A stretch of 64,000 nt of DNA from NCBI RefSeq assembly GCF_000308675.1, contig NZ_BAGE01000053.1, forward strand, positions 1 through 64,000, read 5' to 3'. The notes beneath the pieces are model-generated. The model searched no databases and had not been told where the DNA came from. It saw nothing but the letters and a program-made list of their open reading frames with translations. How positions within the stretch are numbered: position 1 is the stretch's first letter; every line of letters begins with the position of its first letter. Below are positions 8,218 to 16,721 of this stretch, in pieces. A program made the position numbers and the translations under genes. The DNA comes from Nocardia paucivorans NBRC 100373. GTDB taxonomy: Bacteria; Actinomycetota; Actinomycetes; Mycobacteriales; Mycobacteriaceae.

Positions 8218-9233
8218 TGCCCTCTCTTCCGCTCGTCCGCGCGGATCCGTTGCAGGCCGTCTCCGGCCGCGGATCCGACGAACAGATCGCCGGTGGTGTC
8301 GTCGACGGTCACCGAGGTCGGTTGTCCGACGGTGGGGAAACGCCCCACTTGTTCCGGTATACCCGTCGACAGGTCGTAGCCGACGACTTCATTGCTCTGC
8401 GTGCACGTCACCCACACGGTGTCCGACCGTTGGTCGTAGGCGAGCGCATAAGGCGAAGATCCTACCGGGTATCGCTGACGGAGGACGAGTGGCTCGGTGG
8501 TGAAGACCAAGAGTTGGCCGCCGTCGGGGTCGGTGACGACGACCCGGCCGAACGGGTCGTCGAGGATCTGTGCGGCGCCGTCGTCGGCGCGCAGCATCAG
8601 CCCGGGGCGTTGTTGGGTGGGATCGATTTCGGTGACGGCGCTCTGGTGGCGGTCGAGTACGGCCAGGGTGTCGCCGGTGACGGCGATGCCGTCGGCGGAG
8701 ACCAGGCCGCGGATGGTGTGTCGGATCCGGCCGTCGGGTTCGAGGACGTGGACGGTGCCGTCGGCGAGGCCGGTGACGAGGCTTCCGTCGGGGCGGGAGC
8801 GCACGGAGCGGAGGTCGCCGTCGACGGGGATCTCGGTGACGGTGTGGGCGGCGGCGTCGATGCGCAGGATTCGTCCGGGGGCGGCGGCGAGGATTTCGCC
8901 GGGCTGTCCCGGTGTGATGGAGGCGGCGGGGGCGGGGAGGTGGATCGGATGGTTGGTCGGAGGGTCGGTGGCGGGGTTCAGGAGGGTCAGGGTGGTGCCG
9001 GTGGGGTCGAGAGCGGCCAGGGTCGCGGTGCCGGGTTCGCTGATCAATGCGGTGATCGGGGTGGCGGTCGGGGTGATGTGTCCGGCCGGGGGGACGGTAG
9101 CGGGGGCGAGTGCGGGTGTGGCCGGTTCCCGGGTGGGTACGTCGGGACCGGTATCGCCGGCGGAGCAGCCGGTGAGTACGACGATGGCGGCGGTGACCGC
9201 CAGATGGGCCGCAATCCCGCCCCGTGGCCGCAT
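8214..9233 (-). CDS. lppL: LppL-like lipoprotein, beta-propeller type
   Basis: 339 aa from the ATG at 9233, chosen because GGAAGGAA lies 7 nt upstream. The signal peptide ends in the lipobox LTGC near residue 24, so the protein is lipid-anchored outside the membrane. A Pro/Thr-rich linker is followed by repeated strands with motifs such as LAVLDRHQSAVTEI and YALAYDQRSDTVWVT, which read as an NHL/YVTN-type beta-propeller. Position beside pyrD and DUF5703 matches LppL (Rv2138) of M. tuberculosis. Ligand unknown. First gene of a three-gene operon. Confidence 0.85.
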   Translation of the reverse strand: MRPRGGIAAHLAVTAAIVVLTGCSAGDTGPDVPTREPATPALAPATVPPAGHITPTATPITALISEPGTATLAALDPTGTTLTLLNPATDPPTNHPIHLPAPAASITPGQPGEILAAAPGRILRIDAAAHTVTEIPVDGDLRSVRSRPDGSLVTGLADGTVHVLEPDGRIRHTIRGLVSADGIAVTGDTLAVLDRHQSAVTEIDPTQQRPGLMLRADDGAAQILDDPFGRVVVTDPDGGQLLVFTTEPLVLRQRYPVGSSPYALAYDQRSDTVWVTCTQSNEVVGYDLSTGIPEQVGRFPTVGQPTSVTVDDTTGDLFVGSAAGDGLQRIRADERKRGQ

Positions 9234-9391
9234 ATGTCGTTCCTTCCGTCGACGACCTCCGTTGTGTTCGTTCATCTGACCATGTCGCCGGTGGCGGGTG
9301 GTCGGGGGGTGGTATGGGCGTGGCGGGGTGGCGGTCTCGGGTGAGGGCGTTACGGTACGAATCGGACAGTGTCGAGGGTCAGGAGTTCCGG

Positions 9392-9739
9392 ATGCGCGCA
9401 GACCATGGTTCGGGATTTTCCGTCGATGATGTGACCACCGGTCCGTTCGCGCACGGGTTCGGCAGGACCGAGGACGGGTGTTCGTTCGCGTTTCGTACGG
9501 TGCGGTCGACGCTGTTGTTGGAGGTTTATCGCGCGGATCTGGGCACCGATGTTCCGGCTCCGGAGGATGTGGTGGCGGTGGCCGAGGCGCGGGTGACCGA
9601 TATCGATCTCGATGATGCGCGCAGTGTGGTGGCGTTGGTGCGGGATCTGGTGGCGGTCGCGGCGCCGGTGTCGCGGGGTCACAATGTGCCCACGGTGCGG
9701 GCTCTGTTGGCCCGGATCGGGTCGGCCTACCGTAAGTGA
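9392..9739 (+). CDS. Hypothetical protein
   Basis: 115 aa. The ATG at 9392 has AGGAG (9381-9385) 6 nt upstream and replaces a longer in-frame extension without a ribosome site. There is no signal peptide or known domain. The sequence is acidic, with predicted beta strands in the first half (DGCSFAFRTVRSTLLLEVYR) and a helix-rich second half ending GSAYRK. It reads toward an Mtb12-like lipoprotein gene 6 nt downstream, so the two are probably cotranscribed. Function unknown. Confidence 0.7.
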   Translation: MRADHGSGFSVDDVTTGPFAHGFGRTEDGCSFAFRTVRSTLLLEVYRADLGTDVPAPEDVVAVAEARVTDIDLDDARSVVALVRDLVAVAAPVSRGHNVPTVRALLARIGSAYRK

Positions 9740-9745
9740 TGGAAT

Positions 9746-10309
9746 GTGGTTGTGATGCGCAACATATCTGTTCTCCGTCCGTCGCGTGGCGGTCGGGTGG
9801 TGGCCGCTGTGCTTGCCGCCGTGGTCGGTGCGGCCGTGGCGGGGTGTGGCTCCGGGGTGGACGAGGAGGCGGTGGCCGCGGCTCGTTCGTCGGCGCGGGC
9901 GGCGTTGTCGTCGTCGGCGGCGGCGACGTCCAGTGCGTTGGCTGCGCGGGTGGTGCCGTCGGCGGCCGAGTTGGATGCGCAGATCAAACGGGCTCTGGAT
10001 CCTGCGTTGCCGGATGATGAGCGCACCGCGTTGATCGAGGACGGTGAGGCGTTTCGGGATGCGATCCCGGATATGTACAAGGCGTTGCGGGACAATCCGC
10101 GTGCCGTGTACGGGGTGACCGAGCCGGTGTTCGACAATCACGACGGCACGTTGACCGCGACGTTGCGGTTGGACAAGGACGGTACCGGGACGGCGGTGCG
10201 TACGACGGTGGTGCATTTCGTGTATGTCGACGGGCGGTGGAAGTTGTCGCGTACGGATCTGTGCGGGATTCTGCGGTCGGCCGACTATCGCACGGCCGCG
10301 TGCGGTTAG
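9746..10309 (+). CDS. Mtb12/CFP-2-like lipoprotein
   Basis: 187 aa from GTG 9746 (ATG at 9755 is equally possible; no strong ribosome site decides). A signal peptide ends in the lipobox AVAGC near residue 33, followed by an Ala/Ser-rich spacer. The C-terminal region (about 75-185) matches the low-molecular-weight antigen Mtb12 fold: an LDAQIKRALDPALPDDER helix, then strands ending in the conserved FVYVDGRWKLSR with Cys after it. Exported, probably lipid-anchored. Role unknown. It precedes the MMPL transporter by 17 nt. Confidence 0.82.
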   Translation: MVVMRNISVLRPSRGGRVVAAVLAAVVGAAVAGCGSGVDEEAVAAARSSARAALSSSAAATSSALAARVVPSAAELDAQIKRALDPALPDDERTALIEDGEAFRDAIPDMYKALRDNPRAVYGVTEPVFDNHDGTLTATLRLDKDGTGTAVRTTVVHFVYVDGRWKLSRTDLCGILRSADYRTAACG

Positions 10310-10326
10310 ATCCCGGATAGTCGCTC

Positions 10327-12432
10327 GTGTTCGCGTCGTTGTCGTATCGGTGGGGTTGTTTGGTGTACCGGCACCGGGTTGCGGTGTTGGTGGTGTTCGT
10401 GATCGCGGTGGCCTGTTCGGGGTTGTTCGGTCGCGATCTGTCGGGTCGGATGAGCCAGGAGGGGTGGTTCGACGAGTCGAGTGAGTCGGTGGCGGCGTCG
10501 AAGTTGGCCGACGCCACCTTCGGGCGGGACACCGATAGCGATGTGGTGTTGCTCTACACCGCTCCGCCGGGGCGTACCGTCGACGATCCGCAGGTGCGGG
10601 AGGCGGTGACCGCGCAGTTGCGGGGGTTGTTGCAGCGGTATCCCGACCGGGTGCTCAAGATCGATAGCTACTGGGACAGTGGGTTGGCCGGGCAGTTCGC
10701 CGACGAGTCGCGCACCCATGCGTTCGCCAGTGTGGGGTTGCGCGGTGACGGTGGTGCCATCGTCGAGAACTATCTGGCGATAAAACCGGAGCTCGCCGCG
10801 CACGGTCCGGGTAGCGGTCCGGGTGGGACGACGGTGCAGTTGGCGGGATTGCAGCCGGTGGCGGAGGGCATCAACATCGGGATGCAGCAGGATATCCGGC
10901 GCGCCGAGATGATCGCGTTGCCGCTGGTGGCGATCCTGTTGTATTTCGTTTTCGGGGGGGTGATCGCGGCGCTGTTGCCGGTGGTGGTCGGTGGGATGAC
11001 GATCCTGGGCAGTCAGGGCATCATGCGGGTGCTCGCCGACCATATCGAGGTCAATGTGTTCGCCAGTGCCGTGGTGACGTTGGTGAGTTTGGGGTTGGCG
11101 ATCGATTACGGGTTGTTCACGGTGACCCGGTTCCGGGAGGAGTTGGCGGCGGGTCGTGGGGTGGGGGAGGCGACCGCTCGTACCGTGGCCACGTCCGGGC
11201 GGACGGTGTTGTTCTCGGCGGCGATCATCGTGGTCAGTCTCGGTGCGTTGTTGATCTACCCGAACGGGGTGTTGCGGTCGGTGCCCTACGGGGGGATCAG
11301 TTCGGTGTTGTTGGCGGCGTTGTTGTCGGTGTCGGCGTTGCCGGCGATGTTGGGGATCGTCGGGGACCGGATCGATCTGTGGGGGTGGCGACGGTTCACC
11401 CGGATGAAGACCGTCGCCGAGATCGATCGTGGGTTCTTTTCCCGGTTGGCGGTGCGGGCGATGGCGCGGCCGTGGGTGACGATCGTACCGATCGTGGTGG
11501 GGTTGGCGGTGTTGATCGTGCCGTTTCGGCAGATCGAGTTCGGGGGGTTGAGCGAGCGTTATCTGGCGGCGGACAATCCGGCTCGGGTGGCGCAGGAACG
11601 GTTCGACGAGCTGTTTCCGGGTTTCCGTACCGAGCCGTTGAAGTTGGTGGTGGTGGGTGCGGATGCGGCGCAGTTGGGGGAGATCCGGTTGCAGGCCAAT
11701 CATGCGCCCGGTTTGACCGGTCCGTTCGAGGCGGCCGCTCCCACGCGGGACGGGATCAATGTGTTGGCGGCGGGGTTGGTGGACGAGCGGGCGGCCGATA
11801 CCGCGATCGCGGTGTTGCGGTCGATCGAGGAGCCGGAGGGGGTGCAGATCATGGTGGCGGGGGTGCCGGCGTTGGAGCGGGACAGTATTCACGGTCTCAT
11901 CGAGGGTTTGCCGGTGTTGGCGGCGATCCTGTTGGCGGCGGCGTTGGGGTTGTTGTATGCGGCGTTTCGGTCGTGGGTGTTGGCGGTGAAGGCGATTGTC
12001 ATGTCGGTGTTGAGTTTGGCTTCTACGCTCGGCATCCTGACCTGGGTTTTCGTCGAGGGGCACGGGGCGGGGGTGTTCGAGTTCACGCCTGGTCCGTTGA
12101 TGTTCGCGGTGTTGGTGTTGATCGTGACGGTGTTGTTCGGGCTGTCCACCGACTATGAGGTGTTCTTGTTGTCTCGGGTGGTGGAGGCGCGGGCTGCCGG
12201 TGCGGATCCGCCGGAGGCGATCCGATACGGGATCGCGCACACCGGTGGGGTGATCACATCGGCGGCGGCGATTCTGATCGTGGTGACGGGCGCGTTCGGG
12301 TTTTCCGATCTGGTGTTGATGAAGTACATCGCCTACGGCATGATCGCGGCGCTGGTGCTGGATGCCACCGTGATCCGGATGTTGCTCACCCCGGCGGTGT
12401 TGCGGCTGGTGTGGCGTCCAGTTCGGCGGTGA
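10327..12432 (+). CDS. MMPL-family RND transporter
   Basis: 701 aa integral membrane exporter. An N-terminal membrane helix (about 16-35) is followed by a large periplasmic domain. A helix bundle of five to six segments (about 195-365) carries the proton-relay-like GLAIDYGLF motif. The second half repeats this, with FGLSTDYEVFLLSR near residue 600. The duplicated layout and length fit the shorter MMPL proteins of mycobacteria and nocardiae. Start is GTG 10327, 17 nt after the Mtb12-like lipoprotein, so the pair may work together at the envelope. Substrate unknown, likely a lipid or hydrophobic metabolite. Confidence 0.9.
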   Translation: MFASLSYRWGCLVYRHRVAVLVVFVIAVACSGLFGRDLSGRMSQEGWFDESSESVAASKLADATFGRDTDSDVVLLYTAPPGRTVDDPQVREAVTAQLRGLLQRYPDRVLKIDSYWDSGLAGQFADESRTHAFASVGLRGDGGAIVENYLAIKPELAAHGPGSGPGGTTVQLAGLQPVAEGINIGMQQDIRRAEMIALPLVAILLYFVFGGVIAALLPVVVGGMTILGSQGIMRVLADHIEVNVFASAVVTLVSLGLAIDYGLFTVTRFREELAAGRGVGEATARTVATSGRTVLFSAAIIVVSLGALLIYPNGVLRSVPYGGISSVLLAALLSVSALPAMLGIVGDRIDLWGWRRFTRMKTVAEIDRGFFSRLAVRAMARPWVTIVPIVVGLAVLIVPFRQIEFGGLSERYLAADNPARVAQERFDELFPGFRTEPLKLVVVGADAAQLGEIRLQANHAPGLTGPFEAAAPTRDGINVLAAGLVDERAADTAIAVLRSIEEPEGVQIMVAGVPALERDSIHGLIEGLPVLAAILLAAALGLLYAAFRSWVLAVKAIVMSVLSLASTLGILTWVFVEGHGAGVFEFTPGPLMFAVLVLIVTVLFGLSTDYEVFLLSRVVEARAAGADPPEAIRYGIAHTGGVITSAAAILIVVTGAFGFSDLVLMKYIAYGMIAALVLDATVIRMLLTPAVLRLVWRPVRR

Positions 12433-13118
12433 GGGTTGGCCTGTGATGTGGCGGGCGTGGGGGGCCAGGAATTCGATGAGGCCGGCCACGTCTTCGGGGC
12501 GGCCCGGGCGTTTGTCGTGGGTGGTTGCGATCAACTGTGCGCGGCGTTCGTCGGTGAGTGTGCCCTGGAAGAAGTCGGTGTCTTCGATGTAGGCGGGTGA
12601 AACGACGTTGACCGTCGTTCCTTTCGGCGCCAGTTCGGCCGAAAGACCCGCCGATCGGGCGGCCAGGGCGGCTTTGGCCGCGCCGTAGGAGGGTGAGGCG
12701 TATTCGGCGCCGATCGAGCCGGCATTGATCACCGCACTGCCGGGGCGGAGGCGGTCGCGTAGGGCCGAGGTGATCGGTACCGCGGTGAGCAGATTCGCCG
12801 ATAGGTTGGTGTTCCATTGCGCCGCGAGGTCTTTCAACGATTTCGGTGGGGCCGGTGAGGTCGGTGTTCGCGCCGGCCATGTTGACCAGGACGTCCGCGC
12901 CGTCGCCGAGTTGTGCGGCGAAGGCCTCGACGCTCGCGGGTGCGCTCGCATCGCATTCGATGCCGATGATCCCCAGGTCGGTTGCGGTTTTTCGGACGCG
13001 GTTCGAGCGTCCGGTGATCACCATGTGCTCTTCGGCTTCGGCGAAGCGCCGCAGCACCCGATCTGGAGCCTCGCCCGATTGTCGCCGCGGGGTCGCGGAC
13101 GGCGACACCGGTGGGGTA
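12386..13118 (-). pseudogene. Short-chain dehydrogenase/reductase, frameshifted
   Basis: Two minus-strand frames together give one SDR. The upstream frame has RRFAEAEEH, VITGRS and DVLVNMAGAN (the conserved NAG region). From about 12,840 the match continues in another frame with NTNLSANLL, GSAVINAGS, YGAAKAAL (the catalytic YxxxK) and HITGQ. The glycine-rich TGxxxGIG start is also disrupted, and the last few codons shift frame again. No single frame encodes an intact enzyme. Either it is a decayed gene or several sequencing indels are present. Its 3' end overlaps the end of the MMPL gene. Confidence 0.75.
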
Positions 13119-13204
13119 TCGCTGCGTGGATGGTCGAGGACCCCCGCCGGATACCGCATGTTCGTGACAACGGCTCTGCGGACCGTCGAGGTGGTGCGCC
13201 CGAT

Positions 13205-13249
13205 TTTGGAAACGCAGCGTTGCTATCATGCGGACATGATGTTTCCAAA
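13205..13249. promoter_or_regulatory. Inverted-repeat operator before the ABC export operon
   Basis: TTTGGAAAC (13205-13213) and GTTTCCAAA (13241-13249) are perfect 9-bp arms. Between them lies a second inverted repeat, ATCATG with CATGAT (13225-13240). The element ends 21 bp before the permease start. It is a natural target for the TetR protein encoded as the third gene of the same operon; this is inference from position. Confidence 0.55.
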
Positions 13250-13270
13250 CTTTTGTGAAGGGCGGTCGGA

Positions 13271-14395
13271 ATGTTCCTAGCCCTTCGGGAACTGCGCTTC
13301 GCCTGGGTCAGATTCACCCTGGTCGGCGCGGTGATCTCGTTGATAGCCGTTCTGATGGTCATGCTGTCCGGCTTCTCTCAGGGACTGGTCCGTGACGGCG
13401 TGTCCGGACTGCAACAGCTGCCGGTCACCTCCTTCGCGTTCGCGCCGGGAATACACACCGATTCGGCGTTTTCCCGCAGCGTTGTCGACAAGGACGCGGT
13501 GGACGAGTGGGCCGCGCAGCCCGGAGTCGAGCACGCCGCACCCTTCGGTAACACGTTGATCAACGCGCACAGTGATGCCGGTGTCGACATCGATCTCGCG
13601 CTGTTCGGTGTGCAACCGGATTCATTCCTCGCCCCCGACGTGGCCGTCGGAGAGCGGTTGGGTGCCGCGGACGGCATCGTGGTCAGCGAAACCGCGATCG
13701 AGAAGGGACTCGAGATCGGCGACGTCGTCACCGTCGACCGGGTCGGTACGCGACTGACGGTGGTGGGCGCACTCGCCGGCCAACACACCTACGGCCACGT
13801 GGACGTCGCCTATGTGCCGCTGCCCATATGGCAGGAGATCCGATCCGGAGTCAAGCCCGGCGATCCCGTGCCCGCACACGTCCACCGCGAGATCACCGCT
13901 GTCGCCGTGCAGGCGACGAACCCCGATCTGGACCTCGGCGCCGGTGACGAGGCGGCCGGTACGAAAAGCCTCACACTGGCGAAGTCGTTCGACGCCTCGC
14001 CCGGCTACAGCGCGGAAACGCTGACCCTCACCATGATCCAGGTCTTCCTGTACGCCATCTCGGCATTGGTCGTCGGCGCGTTCTTCACGGTGTGGACCAT
14101 CCAGCGACGGCAAGAACTCGCCGTATTGCGTGCGATGGGCGCACCCACCGGATACCTCCTGCGTGACGGACTCACCCAGGCGCTGATCATCCTGGTGCTC
14201 GCGGTGCTGGTGGGGGTGGGGGTGGGCGTCGGTCTGGGCGGCCTGATGGTCTCCGCCGTCCCGTTCGCGCTGACCTTCTCCGCCGTCGGGTCGGCCGCCG
14301 CGCTACTCGTCGTCCTCGGCCTGGTCGGGTCGGCCGCCGCCATCATCCGGATCGCCGCCGTCGATCCGCTCATCGCTTTGGGAGGTAGCCGATGA
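13271..14395 (+). CDS. FtsX-like ABC transporter permease
   Basis: 374 aa. One membrane helix near the N-terminus (about 15-38) is followed by a large extracytoplasmic MacB-PCD-like domain (about 40-255) and three C-terminal helices (about 258-285, 305-335, 345-370). The cytoplasmic loop RRQELAVLRAMGAP after the second helix is typical of FtsX/MacB permeases. Its stop overlaps the ATPase start (ATGA at 14392-14395). With the next gene it forms a mechanotransmission-type exporter or lipoprotein-handling ABC system. Substrate unknown. Confidence 0.9.
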   Translation: MFLALRELRFAWVRFTLVGAVISLIAVLMVMLSGFSQGLVRDGVSGLQQLPVTSFAFAPGIHTDSAFSRSVVDKDAVDEWAAQPGVEHAAPFGNTLINAHSDAGVDIDLALFGVQPDSFLAPDVAVGERLGAADGIVVSETAIEKGLEIGDVVTVDRVGTRLTVVGALAGQHTYGHVDVAYVPLPIWQEIRSGVKPGDPVPAHVHREITAVAVQATNPDLDLGAGDEAAGTKSLTLAKSFDASPGYSAETLTLTMIQVFLYAISALVVGAFFTVWTIQRRQELAVLRAMGAPTGYLLRDGLTQALIILVLAVLVGVGVGVGLGGLMVSAVPFALTFSAVGSAAALLVVLGLVGSAAAIIRIAAVDPLIALGGSR

Positions 14396-15090
14396 CCGGC
14401 ACAACTGTCGACGACCCCGACCAGGGTGGTCTGGTGATGCGCGAGGTCACCCTGCGGTTCGGTGACGGTGACGAGACCGTGGTGGCACTCGACAATGTTT
14501 CGCTGACGGTCGCTCCCGGCGAATTCGTGGCGGTTGTCGGCCCGTCCGGGTCCGGGAAGTCGAGCATGCTGGCCGTGGCCGGCGCGCTGACCCGGCCCGA
14601 TTCCGGAACGGTCACCGTGGCCGGCCGGGATATGACCGTCCCCTCCCGCAGAGCGCGGGCCCGCCTGCGCCGGGATCTGGTCGGCTTCGTCTTCCAGTCC
14701 GGCAACCTCATCCCCGCCCTGACCGCCGTCGACCAGCTGCGACTGCCCACGAGGTTCGGCCCGAAGACGACCGTTCGGGACCCGCACCGGCTACTGGCCG
14801 AAGTGGGACTGGAGCAGAAGGCGAACCGGCGACCACACCAGCTTTCCGGCGGTGAGCGGCAACGTGTGGGCATCGCCCGTGCCCTGATCACCGCGCCGAC
14901 ACTGCTTCTGGTGGACGAGCCGACCGCCGCACTGGATCGGACCCGCAGCCAGGAAGTGGTGGAACTGCTCGCGAAGGAGACCCGTACACACAATGCCGCG
15001 ACCGTCATGGTCACCCACGACCACGACGTGTTGAGTCATTGCGACAGTGTGTACGAGATGATCGACGGGAAGCTGACGCGGATCGACTGA
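14392..15090 (+). CDS. ABC transporter ATP-binding protein (MacB/LolD type)
   Basis: 232 aa ATPase partner of the upstream permease, coupled to it by an ATGA overlap. Walker A GPSGSGKSS is near residue 50, the Q-loop is in FVFQSGNLIP, the signature LSGGERQR is near 155, Walker B LLLVDEPTAALD near 175 and the switch His in MVTHDHD near 205. All catalytic residues are present. The size and LolD/MacB-like motif spacing match FtsX-type permeases. Confidence 0.94.
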   Translation: MTGTTVDDPDQGGLVMREVTLRFGDGDETVVALDNVSLTVAPGEFVAVVGPSGSGKSSMLAVAGALTRPDSGTVTVAGRDMTVPSRRARARLRRDLVGFVFQSGNLIPALTAVDQLRLPTRFGPKTTVRDPHRLLAEVGLEQKANRRPHQLSGGERQRVGIARALITAPTLLLVDEPTAALDRTRSQEVVELLAKETRTHNAATVMVTHDHDVLSHCDSVYEMIDGKLTRID

Positions 15091-15126
15091 CCCGCCACAC
15101 CGACCGAAAGAGGGGAGTTCTCGTCG

Positions 15127-15705
15127 ATGCCGAAGATTCAGGCGGCCACCGTCGCCGAGCATCGCGCCGCACAGCGCCGGGCCATCCTGGATGCGGCACG
15201 GGAACTTCTCGCCGAAGGGGGAACCGAAGCGCCGAGCCTGGCCACCGTAGCGGAGCGGACAGGCCTGGCGCGCCCCAGCGTGTACCGGTACTTCCGTTCC
15301 CGCGACGACCTACTGGAGGCCGTGATCGCCGACAGCTTCCCCCGCTGGTCGGCCTCCGTTACCGAGAAGATGGCGGGGCTGGACGATCCCGGAGCGCGCG
15401 TACTCGCCTATGTCGACGCGAACCTGCATCTGGTCGCCACGGGCGAGCACGCCGTGGTGCGGGGCCTCGCCGCGGTCGTTCCCGGCGAGCGACTGGCCGA
15501 GGACAGTCGAATTCTGCACGAACAACTGCGCGTGCCGCTGACCGAAGCGCTCGCGGCCCATGGAGCCGCCGACCCGGAAGGAATGTCCGATCTGATCCAG
15601 TCGATCGTCCTCGCCGCCGGGCGCATGATCGAAAGCGGCGCGCACGAGGCGCACGTCCGCACCCTCACCCACCAACTGCTCGAACCGTATCTGCGGGCCG
15701 GATAG
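15127..15705 (+). CDS. TetR-family regulator of the ABC operon
   Basis: 192 aa. The N-terminal helix-turn-helix (about residues 15-60) includes ATVAERTGLARPSVYRYF, the typical TetR recognition helix. The C-terminal ligand domain has no closer family call. It starts 36 nt after the ATPase stop, behind an AGAGGGGAG ribosome site, and probably represses its own operon through the inverted repeat at 13205-13249. A hairpin terminator immediately follows the stop. Confidence 0.9.
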   Translation: MPKIQAATVAEHRAAQRRAILDAARELLAEGGTEAPSLATVAERTGLARPSVYRYFRSRDDLLEAVIADSFPRWSASVTEKMAGLDDPGARVLAYVDANLHLVATGEHAVVRGLAAVVPGERLAEDSRILHEQLRVPLTEALAAHGAADPEGMSDLIQSIVLAAGRMIESGAHEAHVRTLTHQLLEPYLRAG

Positions 15706-15728
15706 ACGCAGAACCCCTGCTCTGCGTC
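15705..15728. terminator. Hairpin terminator between TetR and hmuV
   Basis: GACGCAGA (15705-15712) and TCTGCGTC (15721-15728) form a perfect 8-bp stem with an 8-nt loop, starting at the last base of the TetR stop codon. It lies between converging genes and can serve both. There is no clear T-tract, as is common in actinobacteria. Confidence 0.7.
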
Positions 15729-15803
15729 CTCGTCGGGACGCGGTATACACCGAGTGGTGGCAATCACATCGTTGTCGTTGCGGTGGCCGGCGGACGGCTG
15801 CGC

Positions 15804-16721
15804 TCACCGTTCACGGGCGGGTAGGACCAGTTGGGCGCCGGTGCGCGGATGGTCGAGAACTTCCACCGGATACCGGTACACCCGCGACAACAGCTCGCCG
15901 GTGAGCACGGTGCGCGGGGGGCCGTCCGCGACGAGACGGCCCGCGTCGAGGACGGCGACCCGGTCGGCGTAGGCGGCGGCCAGACCGAGGTCGTGCAGGA
16001 CGACGACCACGGCGGCACCGGCGGCGGCCCGTTCGGCGGCCAGGCCGAGCACCGCCTCCTGGTGTCCGAGATCGAGGGCGGCGGTGGGTTCGTCCAACAG
16101 CAGGGTGGTGGTGTCCTGGGCAAGGACCCGCGCCAACGCCACCCGGGCACGTTCCCCGCCGGACAGGCCGGTGAACGGGCGGTCGGCGAGGTGGGTGACG
16201 TCGGTGGCGGTCATGGCGGCGGCGATCAGTTCGGCGTCGCGATCGCGGCGGGGGGTGCGCTGCCAGGGGGCGCGGCCCATGGTGACCACCTCGGCGGCGG
16301 TGAACGGGAAGCCGACCGTGTGGTTTTGCGGCAGTACCGCGCGTCGGCGCGCCATATCGACCGGGGTCCATCCGGTGATCGGCCGACCGTCGAGTTCCAC
16401 GACCCCGGTGGTGGGTTCCAGCTCGCCCGCCAACACCGCCAGCAGGGTCGATTTACCGGCGCCGTTGGGGCCGACCAACGCGACCACGTCACCGGCGCGG
16501 ATATCGATATCGATGTCGTCGAGGACTCGTCGGGTGCCCGCGCCGCCGCGCCGGTCCAGACTCACCGCCCGGGCCCGCATCGTCACCGTGCCGCGGTCCG
16601 GGGTGCCCGGCAGGTCGTGGGCGCGGGCGAGCAGTCCGACGATCCGGTCGCGCACGGTTTTCCCGCGGAACGTGCGCGGGTGGTCGGGCACGGGGAGGGT
16701 TTCCGGGTGGGAGAGGTTCAT
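15804..16721 (-). CDS. hmuV: Heme ABC transporter ATP-binding protein
   Basis: 305 aa. Walker A GPNGAGKST lies near residue 85, the signature LSGGERARVALAR near 185, Walker B TLLLDEPTAALD near 205 and the switch His in VVLHDLGLAAAYADR. The long frame extends further upstream, but the ATG at 16721 forms an ATGA overlap with the permease stop and begins a normal HmuV-like protein. It has a longer N-terminal extension (about 45 aa) than typical HmuV. Provides energy for import of heme (or possibly a siderophore) with the two upstream genes. Confidence 0.9.
   Translation of the reverse strand: MNLSHPETLPVPDHPRTFRGKTVRDRIVGLLARAHDLPGTPDRGTVTMRARAVSLDRRGGAGTRRVLDDIDIDIRAGDVVALVGPNGAGKSTLLAVLAGELEPTTGVVELDGRPITGWTPVDMARRRAVLPQNHTVGFPFTAAEVVTMGRAPWQRTPRRDRDAELIAAAMTATDVTHLADRPFTGLSGGERARVALARVLAQDTTTLLLDEPTAALDLGHQEAVLGLAAERAAAGAAVVVVLHDLGLAAAYADRVAVLDAGRLVADGPPRTVLTGELLSRVYRYPVEVLDHPRTGAQLVLPARER

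Noticed and set aside
10306..12951. Very long minus-strand frame opposite the MMPL gene
   Set aside because: The translation over most of its length is low-complexity His/Arg/Gln/Pro, typical of the antisense of a GC-rich gene. Only the first part (12,430-12,850) shows SDR homology and is reported as a pseudogene.
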